From contig OU744735.1 in assembly GCA_916613615.1 (NCBI GenBank), forward strand, positions 57,086,582-57,150,581: a DNA stretch of 64,000 bases, written 5' to 3'. The notes beneath the pieces were generated by a model that had not been told where the DNA came from, did no database searches, and was given only the letters and a program-made list of their open reading frames with translations. Position numbers and translations under genes: made by a program. Source of the DNA: Steromphala cineraria. Taxonomy: Eukaryota; Mollusca; Gastropoda; Trochida; Trochidae. Below are positions 24,001-39,000 of the stretch, one piece after another. The first letter of the stretch is position 1; each line of letters begins with the position of its first letter.

Positions 24001-27000
24001 TTATAGTCAAAGGGAAGCAACTCCAATTAGAGTCCAAACTGATTGGACAGAGTCCATGTCCATATTTTAGGGGGTAAAATTAAACTCAATCTAAAAACAG
24101 TTCTGAGCTCATAAATAACCTGTAGACAAATTCCTGGACATTGCTTATGAGCTTAAGCTCCTAAAAATTTTACCCCCTAAGACACTGATAGACCAACAAT
24201 TGAGCTCCTAAGCAACTAATGTTAGCATGGACGGACAGACAGACGGACGACGGACGAAGCGCCATGACATAAGCTCACATTTACTTTGTAAAGGTGAGCT
24301 AATAAAACAGTGCTGACCACCCCTAATTTATCATAGTGTCTTTTCTGTCTTTTGGGAATTCTGTCTTCTTTTACCTGGCTCGTTCCATTATTCTTAAAGG
24401 GTAGAGCTCATCTTACACATCATTTGTCAATCGTGAAAAGTGTTGTTTTAAGCTTTCTGTCCATTGAGACGATACCCTAGTACAGGAACCACATCCAAGA
24501 TTTGCATCCCTTGACTCATCTTTAATTTAGTCTAAATCTTATGAGTATTTGATGCAGGGTAGATTTCTCACTAATATATCAGTTTGATCTATGAAAGGGT
24601 TTCGAGTACTTACAATTGATTTGTAGACGTCCCAGTCTGCATCGTTCTGACCAAATGTGTCTTCTTTCTTGGAGGATTTCACATCTGTCAAATACCATAA
24701 CTCAACGCTTAAACTCTATACTTAACGCCACATCAATACTATTGGCCAAAATACATCAAGCTCAATACAGGAATTTCTCCAGAATAACAATAATTTCAAA
24801 TAGCTTTTTGAACACAAAATATAACATGTATAAAAGCATATAATCTGTTCAGACATGTCATTACAACAATGCAATGGTATGACTTGATTAAGACAACATC
24901 TTTAAAGGGGCAATAATGATAATTTCATATTTTAAATATTTCACTGATAATTGTAAGCTAATGCTAAATGTATTATTTTGACAGTGTCAAAAATCTCATT
25001 ACACAAGCTTATCATCCATAGTCAGAGGACAAAGTTTGAATAATCACATAAAATCCATTGGCGGCCATTTTGTGTGAACATCTTTATTTCATTTTGTGTA
25101 AGGAAAAGGAATCGCATGGCTAAACTTTACGTTATATATTTTAATTATTTCTGCTTCATTTAGTTTAAATACATTGGCTATGAATGTGGAACCATTAATT
25201 TTTCATTTTCCTGACATTACCTCATACTGCCCCTTTAAAGTCACTGTGTTACACATTCTTAGGGGTAAAGATCTAACTACAGGGGAACAAAGACACTAAG
25301 TGCAAAACAATCTTTCTTGATAAATGAAATGAATTGCAAGACATAATTTGATTCAATTCATGCATATATATTTCAATTTCTCAAATCATCCTAAGTATAT
25401 CCTAATTTTTGCATACAGTTTAGGCTTAACACATGATAGTTTTTTCTATGAATGAGAAATTGCAGATTTTTTTTCACAAAAGAAAATGTTTTGCATAAAC
25501 TTACTAAAACAGGGTTTATTTAAAAGAAAGTACAACAATCTGATAAAGTGCCTTGACAAAGGGATATCTCACACACTTTGTGCCAGCTGTGATATAATCT
25601 TCATCCTCTGTTGGGAAGCGTACGTTCCCCTCTTGGCCATATCTGTTTTCCGCTGTCGTCGGGCTGTTCTAGCTTCAACAATACGCTGCGGGAAACAATT
25701 GGATACAGTTAATAATAATAATAATAATAATAATATCACTTTATTATCCTCAATACATACCTAAACTATCGGAAATTCGGGTTGTGCCTAAGCACCCAGC
25801 AGCCACAGTGCAGCGCCAGTTAATGCGTTGTTCTGCCTTTACAATGCTGAGTGTCAAGCAAGACAGCAACAACTCCCACCTTTTAACGTCTTTTGGTATG
25901 ACACGACCGGGAATCGAACCCCGGTCTTCCAGGTGGCGAGAAGACACTCTACCACTGAGCTACGGCCCCGGTAATAGCATTCTTTGCCCCTCTTCCCTTA
26001 TTCAATTACACAAAATCAACAAAATTAGAGTGTTTACTTTTTTATTATTTAATTTAAGAGTTTATTGTACTAGTCGTACTTTGACTTTTGGACTAGTTCT
26101 CAGTGAGACTTCAAACTCAGGAGTTGAAGAGAAAGGCAGAGATTTTATTCTACTTCGAGGAGGAAACCTTGAACTATGCAAGAAATAAAAACAAAAACAA
26201 AAACAAAAGAACAATGACAATCCTAGCTAACTCCCACTGACCTGTCTCTTGTTGCGTACTTCTGTAAGCCAGCCGGTGAAATCTGTCAACCTTTTCATCT
26301 CAAGACGTCGTTCTTCCGCAAGTTCCTAAAATAAACAATATCTCACTGAACAAATCTTTACCATTGTGACAAACATTTCTTTAAACTTTAGCTATATTAA
26401 ACACATTCCTCTAGCAGTAAAACACAAGGGTATGGTGGTGTTTAGGACCCCTTGGGCAGTATTTCAGTCAAGTTATCTTAATTATCTTAAACAATTGTAC
26501 CAAAGACCTTTTTAACAGCCTTTAGCCTGGTAATGTTCAATTTTGAGCATATATGATATATATCTATTATTATAAATGATTTAATGACCACCTTAATATT
26601 CAGGTAGGATCATTACAAAAACCATTACCCCCGGGTATATAAAAGTCAGATTGGTCTTAAATTTGTTGTGTTGAGGATATATTTCATTAAAGCAGCCTTT
26701 TTAAACATACAGATATGGATGATGAGTAGTTTCTCACATCTAGATGACTCGGTAAAGTCTTACCCTCCTTAGGTTTTACCAATTTAAAAAATTTGAATGA
26801 TTTTCTACATTCCCAGTCCCAGTCTAAGTAAACCTAGCCTCAATATTATCCGTTTCACTTCTATACTGAGTCTAGAAAGGCCTAGTAGAGGGTCGGTCAG
26901 CCGACCTTTCTGTGACCTATGACCCTCCAACGTTATATGTGCGAAGGTAGATTATTGTGGCTTGGTAAGATGAGTTCTGATTGGTCAATTCTATACGTGG

Positions 27001-30000
27001 GCTGCCGCGACCCTCTTCTAGGCCTTTCTAGACTATAGGTGAGGTGAGGTGAGGTGGGTTTTAATGTCGCTTTCAAGATTATTTCACTAACATCATGGCT
27101 GCTAGTATTATAGCAGGGAGAAAGCCGCAACACCATTGTGGTGATACCTGCGGACCCCAGCTGGAACTAGCAACCATGGGTGGTACTGCGCTGAAATTCA
27201 GTGTAGCATTGCACCAAACCATCCTGAGTGTACAACAGTTCTCTACTGCAGACAAAGTTGCGAAGCCCCTGGCAGGATTCGAACCACGGACCTCAAAGCT
27301 GAACACGCTAACCACTGTGCTACCCCGCGCCCACTCAGTATAGGAGTGAAACGGATAATATGAGACTAGGTTTACTTAGACTGTATGCAGTCCCAACTTT
27401 AATGTCCGTACCTTCTGACGCTTGTCCCTCTGCAAGGCCTGAGCACGTAGTCGTCCCTCTCTGGCGCTCTTCAGAATCTTCTGACGCTTCTTAATGGCAA
27501 GTTGGGTTGCTCCGAGCATCTCGTCAGGGATATCAAGAAGATCAAACACCGGCTCCTTCACCTGGTCATGTTACATTTTGGATGAAATGAGTATCAGTTT
27601 GTGTGTTGGCAATGGAAAATGAACAATATCAAAGCTAACTTTAAACTTTTGGCAGGACATAAGGCTGTGCATAAGGAAATACATTAGATGTCCTTGATTG
27701 GTAACCAAAAGCAACGTCTGCATTATTAATAAAAGCAGCTTACAATCTTGTTGACGCCAGGTGTGTGTGTACGCTTCAGTTTGAAATGACCAGCATACTC
27801 GAGGACAAATATTTTCTTTGTATCATTAAGGAACTTATCTTCCAGACATGATTACTATTGACAATAACATCAATGAAAAATCACTGTGAACAACATCATT
27901 GGTGTACTTCATTGCATTGTGAGATATGGAAAGGTTAAGGCATATCTTGAAATAGCTGACAACTCTTATCTTGAATGATGTTTACTGAAGCTACCTCCAG
28001 GTATGCTGACTGCTTCCTGCACTTCATGAAAACACTTCATTCAAGTTGAGTCCATTGGACACAGTGAAGCACCTGTCTCATTTTCTATTTTTTATAGTGT
28101 AAACAAATCAAGCACAGTGAATAATTCTTGCTAAAAACATTATATGTATGTATTTCCTCTGACATATCACCACTTCACAGAATACAGAAGCTGATTATCA
28201 ATCAAATAATCTTCCTTATTGAACAGGGCCCCCTTTCACAAAGCCCTTAGGTGATCGTAAATCCTTAAGGTAGCCTTAGTGCAATGCTAAAGAATGGGAG
28301 TTAAGGTCAATCTTAGTAAAGGTTGCTTTGTGAAAGAAGACCCTGTTCATTACCTCTATCGAGCCTATTGGATAAAGGCATGCACCTATCACATGTCCTG
28401 CCAACTAATAACCTTCGTATTACCTCTTGAGGCTCTTCAGGAGGGGGTTCCACGCCCAGTATTTTAGCTTTAGCCCTCTGAATGCTGACGGTCAGCTTGT
28501 TCACATCGGCCTGCAGCTCCTCCGCGTTGTTGAAACCCACATTGTACAGGGCTTTCTGTCCGCAGTAAACAGGAATATCAGAAAGGTCTATTTAGTTTTC
28601 TGTCTTGTATCATCTATTTATTAGTCATTGTATTGCACTTTCTAGTGTCAAGTCACACTTGAAATTTAGAGTTACCATGTATAAAGATCCCTGGGACATC
28701 AGAAATGTAAAACATGGAAAAAACATTATCAAAATGCATGAAAATAGAAAGAGCAAAAAGTATTGTTTTTCTAGGTCAAATAAAAGGTAAAAAGTTTCAG
28801 CCATATTACCATTTTCAGAATTTATCAGATTTGTTAGTTTTTGTTGGTTTGGATATGGATAACCTGAATTATTGGTCTGTGAATAACTGAAATATGAGCA
28901 AGAATGAAAATATGTTTTCAAGTAAACCTGCCTAGGAAAATCAAGCAAGGTAATTAACAAGAAGGGGGTCTTACGTTTTGTTATTTAAAACAATGTGAGG
29001 GGGAGCTATAGAGAGAAGGCACTTATTGCAATGAATACCAGAATAATTAAGAAATTTTAAATCGTATCAAGTACCTTAGTCATGGAAAAAGACACTGGTG
29101 TTATTCTTATTCATATGAATTATAAAAATCAACGAACCGCGAAAGCGTCCTCATCCCCGTCAACAAGCAGTTCCTGGACACTCATCAGCTGTTGCAGTCT
29201 CTCCTCATCACCCGTCAGCTGCAACATCACAACACGAGCCGTTACATAACATCACAACACGGGTCGTTACACAACATCACAACACGGCTCGTTACACAAC
29301 ATCACAACACGAGCCGTTACATAACATCACAACACGGCTCGTTACACAACATCACAACACGAGCCGTTACATAACATCACAACACGGCTCGTTACACAAC
29401 ATCACAACACGAGCCGTTACATAACATCAACATCACAACACGAGCCGTTACACAACATCACAACACGGGCCGTTACACAACATCACAACACGAGCCGTTA
29501 CATAACATCAACATCACAACACGAGCCGTTACACAACATCACAACACGGCTCGTTACACAACATCACAACACGAGCAGTTACACAACATCAACATCACAA
29601 CACGAGCCGTTACACAACATCAACATCACAACACGAGCCGTTACACAACATCAACATCACAACACAAGTCGTTACACAACATCACAACACGGGCCGTTAC
29701 ACAACACCGCTCGTTACACAACATCACAACACAAGCCGTTACACAACATCACAACACCGCTCGTTACACAACATCACGACACGGGCCGTTACACAACATC
29801 ACAACACGGCTCGTTACACAACATCACGACACGGGCCGTTACACAACGTCACAACACGGCTCGTTACACAACGTCACAACACGGCTCGTTACACAACGTC
29901 ACAACACGGCTCGTTACACAACATCACAACACGGGCCGTTACACAACATCACAACACGAGCCGTTACACAACATCACGACATGGCTCGTTACACAACATC

Positions 30001-33000
30001 ACGACACGGCTCGTTACACATCATCACGACACGGCTCGTTACACAACATCACGACACAGCTTGTTACACAACATCACGACACGGCTTGTTACACAACATC
30101 ACGGCACAGCTTGTAACACAACATCATGACACAGCTTGTTACACAACATCACGACACAGCTTGTTACACAACATCACGACACGGCTTGTTACACAACATC
30201 ACGGCACAGCTTGTAACACAACATCATGACACAGCTTGTTACACAACATCACGACACAGCTTGTTACACAACATCACGACACGGCTTGTTACACAACATC
30301 ACGACACAGCTTGTTACACAACATCACAACACAGCTTGTAACACAACATCACAACACAGCTTGTTACACAACATCACGACACAGCTTGTTACACAACATC
30401 ACAACACAGCTTGTTACACAACATCACAACACAGCTTGTAACACAACATCACAACACAGCTTGTTACACAACATCACAACACAGCTCGTTACACAACATC
30501 ACGACACGGCTCGCTACACAACATCACAACAAGGCTCGTTACCCAACATCACGACACGGCTCGTTACACAACATCATGACAGGGGTCGTTACACAACATC
30601 ACGGCACAGCTTGTAACACAACATCACAACACAGCTTGTTACACAACATCACTACACGGCTCATTACCCAACATCACGACACGGCTCATTACACAACATC
30701 ACAACACGGCTCGTTACACAACATCACAACAAGGCTCGTTACCCAACATCACGACACGGCTCGTTACACAACATCATGACAGGGGTCGTTACACAACATC
30801 ACGACACGGCTCGCTACACAACATCACAACACAGCTTGTAACACAACATCATGACACAGCTTGTTACACAACATCACGACACAGCTTGTTACACAACATC
30901 ACGACACGGCTCGTTACACAACATCACGACACAGCTTGTTACACAACATCACAACACAGCTTGTTACACAACATCACAACACAGCTTGTTACACAACATC
31001 ACGACACGGCTCGCTACACAACATCACAACACTGCTCGTTACACAACATCACGACACGGCTTGTTACACAACATCACGACACGGCTCGTTACACAACATC
31101 ACGACACCGCTCGTTACACAACATCACAACACCACTCGTTACACAACATCACAACACCGCTTGTTACACAACATCACGACACCGCTCGTTACACAACATC
31201 ACAACACCGCTCGTTACACAACATCGCTCGTTACACAACATCACAACACCGCTCGTTACACAACATCACGACACGGCTCGTTACACAACATCACGACACG
31301 GCTCGTTCCACAACATCACAACACGGCTCGTTACACAACATCACAACACGACTCGTTACACAAAATCACAACACGACTAGTTAAACAACGTCACAATACA
31401 TCACAACACGACATAAAGTACAAACTTGCAAACATAAAGAGGAGAATAACATTCATCAACGTAATCTCTAGCTGCAGGAGGAGCAGAATCTCAATATGAT
31501 CATGATTCAAGGGTTAAACTCCTGACTTCAACCTGACAATATTGAGGATACACTTGACCAGAGTTTGGAATTTTCTTACCAACAATTTCAAAATGTAAAG
31601 ATTGCAGTTGGAGGAAAGAATCCACCAGGAAACTGGTAATGACTACTAAAGTAAAAAAAAACCTAGAAAGTGTTTTTACCCGTAAAAACAGATGTCTCCC
31701 CCTGCCATGGAAATAAAAAAGATATTAAATTTGTTTAAATCTATAACCTCCAAAAGGCACATCTACATGATATGGAGAGACAGTATACCAAGTTTGGTGA
31801 TGATCGGTCACAAAGTTTTAGAGATATGCTCCGGAAATGAAATGGGAACGCCAACGCCAACGCCGAAGGGAACTCAGCTAAAATCAATATGTCTCCCGAC
31901 CCTTCGGGGGGAGACATAATCACCTTTTCATCTGAATGTGTACCTTCAACCCGACAATATTGAGGGTCATCAAAATGCCATGATACCCTTGAACAAAGTT
32001 TGGAATTTTCTTAATTTTATGACATAAAGATTAAAGATGGAGGAAAGAATCCATTGAGAAAACTGGTAACAACTAGAAAAGTTAACAAGTTTAATTAACC
32101 TTTTCCAGGCGACGTTTCTCATTAACTTCTTTCAATCGTTTGATCTGCTGCTCTCTTCGCTCTCGCTGCTGCTCTGGGGTTAACTGGGTTCCACCAACCT
32201 GTAACACATGACTTATTGAAGATTTAATAAAATCATAGTTATTTTCTTTGTATCTGACATAAGATAACAGTTAACAAGAGTTACAAAAGTGGTCAAAGTG
32301 ACCTTGAAAATAATGTCACCGTCACCTGAAGTGACTGGTATCTGCATAATCCCCCAATATAGACTGACTAAATTTGAAGATATTAGGTTCGGCGGTTCAT
32401 AAGATTATGTGATAACAAGAGTTTCAAGAGTGGTCAAAGTGCTGTTGTGACCTTGAAAATAAGGCCAAGGTCACCAAAAGTGACTGGTGTCTGTGTAATC
32501 CCGAAAGGTAGGCTGTGACCAAATTTGAAGACATTGGGTGCAACGGTTCATGAGATATCGCGTTAACAAGAAGCCGCTGAACACAATGTCACATAAAATT
32601 CATATTATGGCATTTGGCATGAGACAGATTAGACAAAATAAGATTTAGAGCTAAAAATAATTTATATTGATTTTTTCCAACTCAGTTTGATAACATATCA
32701 CATACAACTTCGACAATAACCTTTGTTTTCTTAAAAGATATCAAAATATTAAATAATGATGATATAATTCCAAGCTAGTCAAACAATATAAACATATTGA
32801 AAGGCCTAAAAAATTATTTCCATCACAGTGTCAGGCAAACCATCTTGGACGTTGTAGAACTAGATTCCTATCAAGTCCAAATATCTATATGTCAATTCAT
32901 AAATAAAACTAATAAAAAGCCTTGAAAAAATTGTGCAAGAATAAGCTGAATGATAAAGCTGATAATATATTATTTCATAATCCCCTTAATGCAAGTAAAT

Positions 33001-36000
33001 CCAGTGTTAATCCAATGATCAGAGCTTTTTACATGTAACATGGCTTATTTAACAGAAAAATCTTAGAAAACAGTTCACAGAGAGGATTACAACAAACAGA
33101 AGACCTGCACAGTGGTGCCTGGAACTATCTCAAGATGAGGTTTGTGTCAATGACTATTTCACCAAGGGGCAGTAGCACATTTTTAGGGGGAATATAAGGT
33201 GATGTCAGGAACATGAAAATAAATGGTTCCAATTGATAGACAATGTATTCAAACTAAATGGAGCAATAATAATTCAAATTTATTACTCTCCCGTTGAAGA
33301 TATTGCAGTTTAATAAATCAACCATGTTATTACACTTTGTGTCATAACATCGCTCGCTGACCGAATGACGTGACGTAATGATGACGTCACAATTGTTAAG
33401 TATGACGTCATAATGTCAGCGGGCCTTAAGCAAGTAATAAATAAAATACTAAACTCGGTCCCATTTCATAACATTTTTATGAAACTCGTGAATGGAATAG
33501 GTATTTAACTCGCTTTCGCTCGTTAAATTACAACCCATTCACTCGTTTCATAAACATGTTATGAAACGGGACGTCGTTTAGTATTCTCTATATATCACGT
33601 AAAGTTTAGCCATGCGATTGCTTTTTCTTACACAAAATGAATTAAAGGTGTTCACACAAAATGGCCGCCAATGGATTTTATGCGAATCTTCATACTTTGT
33701 CCTCTGACAATGGATGATTGGCTTGTCTTATGAGATTTTTGACACTGTCAAAATAATACATTAAACATTAACTAACAATTATCAGTGAAAATTTTAAATA
33801 TAAAATTACCAAAAAGTGCTACTGCCCCTTTAAGCTACAGATTAGAACAGTGTATCCAATACCACACTTGCGGTAAAGATTACTTCATGTACTGAGCCCA
33901 GTACTACCTACTACAGACTACTACTAGATCAGTGTATGACTGAAGTTAAAACTATTATCACTAAGATGTCTAGAGTTCCTTCACTTGTGCAACGTACACA
34001 TATTTCTTATGTGACAGTCAGAGTTGTAAGATCATGAACATGATAATGAGAATTGTTGCAAGTTTTCACTGCAAGAAACCTGGACCAACTGTGATAGTGG
34101 CTATGAAAGAAGATATCTTCCTAACCGCTGTTTAAAACTATGTTTCAATGCTTCGTATACTCACACTTGCATAGGGCAGCTGTATCTTATGGCTATTCTC
34201 CTCGTAGTATTCAGGATCCAACCACTGATCAAGTTCCTCGGCGTAGTCCTTCGCTACATACGTGTGCTCCCGTACCATTTCCTGCAAGATTTTCTTGTTT
34301 TTAACTAAAATTATTTTAAAAACTTGTTGGGCAAGGTTGTTATGACACTATCTTACAACTCAAGTTACTTACAATACTTTTTGTCAATTCTAGGATGCAA
34401 TTAACAAATATTTCTTATAAACAGCAAACAACATTTCAGCAAACATACTTTGAACAAGAACAAGTTGTTATGGATAGTCAACTTATTTATTGCATGAAAA
34501 TGCGACGTTTCAGTGTAGATGATAACTTGATAACGGTGTTAGCATCTACACTGAAACGTCGCATTTCATGCAATAAAAACATTGACTATCCATAACAACT
34601 TGTTCTTCTTCATCAGCCAGTTTCTGAATGCCTCTCAAAGAAGTTACACATACTTTGTTCTGATTAAATATTGTTCTCTTTCTATTTACTGTGGAAGGTG
34701 AAACTGCATATTTCATTGCTTGAGACCTGATGCCAACATCTAATAAATAGGCCCATAAGCCCACTATTGTTTCTTGATTGGCTAAGAATGAAAATAATTG
34801 CACAGCTTCTCAAATTACTTAAACCACACGTTTTGTTTGCAAGTTACAAAATATTTCATGTATTTCCAACTCTGAAGTTCAATGTGCCAGATATTGAACA
34901 AGGTTCAATTATTCAAAAACAAGCCTAGCCAATATAAGGCCTAGAGAAAAAAAAAATTGTTTCTGGTTTCTGCCCGCGTCAGTTTCAAACCTTTTCAATA
35001 TGTTGACAAGGGAAAATGGAAATTTATTCCCATGGCCTATAAATAAACATTGAAACGATAGCTCTTAAAATATTACTCAATTCTGTCAGTGAGTACCTTC
35101 AAAGACACTGTGAAAAAGTTATTCAAAGTTTATATTTTTTTTTCTTCGTCATGTTCATTAATAAAAAATCGGGAAATAAATAAAAAAATCTGCGTCATCA
35201 TCATTTTTGCCTTAATGTAAAGACCAGAAACACTTTATATATTTTTTGGCCTAAAGTGTTTTTAAGACAGTCCCATGTGTACCTCTGCTCGACTGAGCGT
35301 GTTAGCGGCAAGATGTCCGGGGTACTTGAGCTGCAGGAGTCTCATCAGGAAGGAGTCCACGTGCACCCCGCCCACGTTTATCCGTCGACAGTTGGTGGGG
35401 TCGAAGCGTCCGTGCACCATGGGGAGGAGATGGGTGGTCTGGTACCCACAGTCGACCACCATCGAGCTGCCGCCACCTGCATTAGAATTCTTCATTAGCA
35501 TTTATAATAATGATAATAATAATAATAATAACAGAGCAGCGCGAGTTAAATCGTTGTTCTGCCTTTACCACAGTCGACCACCATTGAGCCGCCGCCGCCA
35601 CCTGCATCAGACTTCTTCATTAACATTTATAATGATAATAATAATAATAATAACAGAGCAGCGCGAGTTAAATCGTTGTCTTGAAGACCTAATAATAATA
35701 ACACTTTATTATCCTCAGTACATGTACATGTTGGAGATTTGTTTTGTGCCTAGGCACCCGGCAGCCAGGGTGCAATGCCAGTTGAATTGTTGTTCTGCCT
35801 TTACAATGTTGATATTATCTTGCATCTTTGGAGGTAGTAATGATAATCTTCTCAGGAGGACATTGACATCACATGACAGACAGACAGAACCTCTTATTTC
35901 TCAAATATCATATACCGGTTTGACAAAATGAATACCGTGTAATACATATCTACATACATGTAATAGATAGGTGTATCGCTCAATATATAGGAAAATACAA

Positions 36001-39000
36001 CCATCTAGACATGACACAACAAAAAGTACTGGTACGGGTGTAGCACAGTTGATAGAGGCGATGTGTCGCAACATTAAGGCCCCAGGTTCGATTTCCACTG
36101 TCGTTGTTCAAATTTCTCAAAGATTCAAAATTTTACAACTCTGTTGATTAGCCAAAGTTGAAGATCTCTTAACCTGACTGAATGTGGGTGTGCCATAAAA
36201 AGAATTGTATTAGAAAAGTTACTTATACACCTACAGTTAGAACAAGAGCCATCAGAAGAGATGGCTTATCCCCCCGGCCCCACCGAAGTTGAATGTTCAG
36301 TTTAAGCATATATTTTGATATACTGATTGTGTGAATAATGTTGTATTCATACATGCAGCTAGATTTGTTTGACTTTTAATAACCAAGATAAGACTATGAT
36401 AAACCACCGCTAGGTCTTTTAGTAAGTAAATGCTTATGTTATGCCATCGTAATGTTCCTCATGTGAATGTGAAGAGAGCAGAAAACAACTATCCTGTACG
36501 ATGGAATATGCTGTTTGATCAAAACATCTTCATTCCTTCACGAGACACATTTGAGAAAGTTTTGGTAATGTTGGAATGAAGAATGTCATTGAGTTTAAAC
36601 TCCCTGCAATTTGAAAACATCACATTTGTTACCAGTTTCATTGAATTAGTTTTGATGGTTTTCAAATTTTGCTCTGGAAACGCCATTCTGAGTTGCGTTT
36701 TCATGGAAACTGCAAAAATTAAAAAATCCAGAAAGTTGAAAACCCTAAAAGGTACAACTACATATGATCATTAGTCAACATACCAAGTTTCATTAAGCTA
36801 GGCAAACTGTTTTCGAGTTCTGCTCCGGAAACACATTTCTAAGTTGCGTTTCCATGAAAACCGCAAAAATAAAAATTTCCAGAAAGTTGAAAAACCTCAA
36901 AAGGCAAAACTACATGCAATTATTGGTCAACATACCAAGTTTAATTAGCTAGGCCAAACTGTTTTCGAGTTCTGCTCAGGAAACACAATTCTAAGTTGCG
37001 TTTCCATGGAAACCACAGAAAAATATTTTTCCAGAAAGTTGAAAACCCCAATAGGCAAAACTACATGCGATGATAAGTCAATATACCAAGTTTCATAGAG
37101 CTAGCTGTAACGGTTTTCAAGTTCTGCTCCGGAAACAATGTGATCACAGACGGACGGACGGATGGACGGATGGACGGGCAGACAGAGCCAACGACAATAT
37201 CCCCCCGCAAAGGAAACCATAGCAACAAGCCTGAAGTGGGGTATAAGAATATATAAACATGGAGGTGGAACTTGTGGCAGCATTTACATAACCTTTACTA
37301 GTTCTTAGCCGATTCACATTTATTACTCATTTGCTGGGCGCATGTGCACACAACCACTGAGATTCCCCACATCAATATACAAACAAGTAATTGTCACAAA
37401 CGTGACCATGTCCCCCGCCGCAATCAAGAATATTTCATTCAATTGTTATTATTCTTATGAGAATGTCATTGGTTTTCAGCATCTTTGACATGAAAGGTCA
37501 CCCAAATTGATTGGCGTTTGCATATTCCGAAATAAAGATGAGTACAGATTGGTGCATGCATATTCTCCAAATGATTGGTACCAATTTGAAGATACTTAAT
37601 ACAATGGTTCACAAGATATCGCACAAACAACATTTTAAAAAACGGTCGAAATGACGTCATGGTCACCCAAATCAATTGGTGTTTGCGTATTATCAAGATG
37701 AAAACTGGTACCAAATTTGAAGACTCAAGGTTGAAGGGTTCATGAGATATGGCGCTAACAACATTTTCAAAACTGGTCAAAGTCTCACTGTGACCTTGAA
37801 AATGAGGTCAAGGTCACCAAAAACTTGTCAGGTCTGCGTATTCCCCAGATGAATACCAGTACGAAGTTTGAAGATTCTAGGTTGAGCGGTTCATTAGATA
37901 TGACGCTTACAACATTTTCAAAACTGGTCAAAGTCTCGCCGTGACCTTGAAAATGAGGTCAAGGTCACTGAAACCTTTTCAGGTCAGCGTATTCCCCAGA
38001 TGAAGACTGGTACCAAATTTGAAGATTCTAGGTTGAGCGGTTCATTAGATATCGCGCTAACAAGAAGCGAGACTGACGGAGGGACGTACGGAGCTGAATA
38101 CTATGTCCCTCACTCCTCGCTTCGCGGCGGCGGGGGACAATAAACATGAAGTGTGGAGTTACTCACCCATCCCAGGGTGGTTGTTGTACAGACTGAAGAG
38201 AGCATCCACACCGTAGGCCACTTGGGGCACGTGGTAACACTCAAACAGCAGCTCCGACATCTCTGTGAAAACAACATAACCGTACGATTACAACGTTGGT
38301 ATTTCAAAATCAAAAGGTTTCATCTTCAAACAAAAGTCAAACATAAAGCATACGTTCATCCAGGAACATTCAATTGAAGGGATGCAATCTATCAAAAAAT
38401 AGAGTCATTTGCTCTGTAGCTCAGTCTAAGTAAACCTAGCCTCAATATTATCCGTTTCACTTCTATACTGAGTCTAGATAGGCTTGGTTGAGAGTCGCGT
38501 CAGCCCACGTGACCAAGTTGACCAATCAGAACTGAGCTTACCAAGCCACAATAGTCTGCCTTCGCACGTATAACGTTGGAAGGTCATAGGTCGCAGAAAG
38601 GTCGGCTGACGCGACCCTCTATTAGACCTTTTTAGACTCAGTATAGAAGTGAAACGGATAATATTGAGGCTAGGTTTACTTAGACTGTCTGTAGCTCATC
38701 AGGTCTTATATATTGCTTAGGGTGTGGCCAATGTGGTTCTCCCCTTAGTAGGGGCCACAGGATCACAAAATCTACAATTATTAATCCTCACTAGTCAAGG
38801 AGTCTGTAAACAAAGTAACAGCTTTCTAGGTCTTATGGTTCTGGAGAAGAAGTCGAAATACAACAAAGTTTACAGATGAACGGATGGACAGACGCCGGAC
38901 GCAATGACATGCCACAAACCCATCAGGCCTTCCAGCCCAGATGAGCTGAAAATGAGTAATATTGAGGGTTTTATTATTGTTTGTGGTCTATATATATATT

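Noticed and set aside
29192..31499. Several T/H-rich open frames on plus in the 25-bp satellite
   Set aside because: Three frames of a 25-base unit without stops give endless frames. No start context, no protein family.
34546..34803. A minus open frame of 85 codons, possibly a transposase scrap
   Set aside because: No motif that I recognise, and its end runs through the foldback arm.
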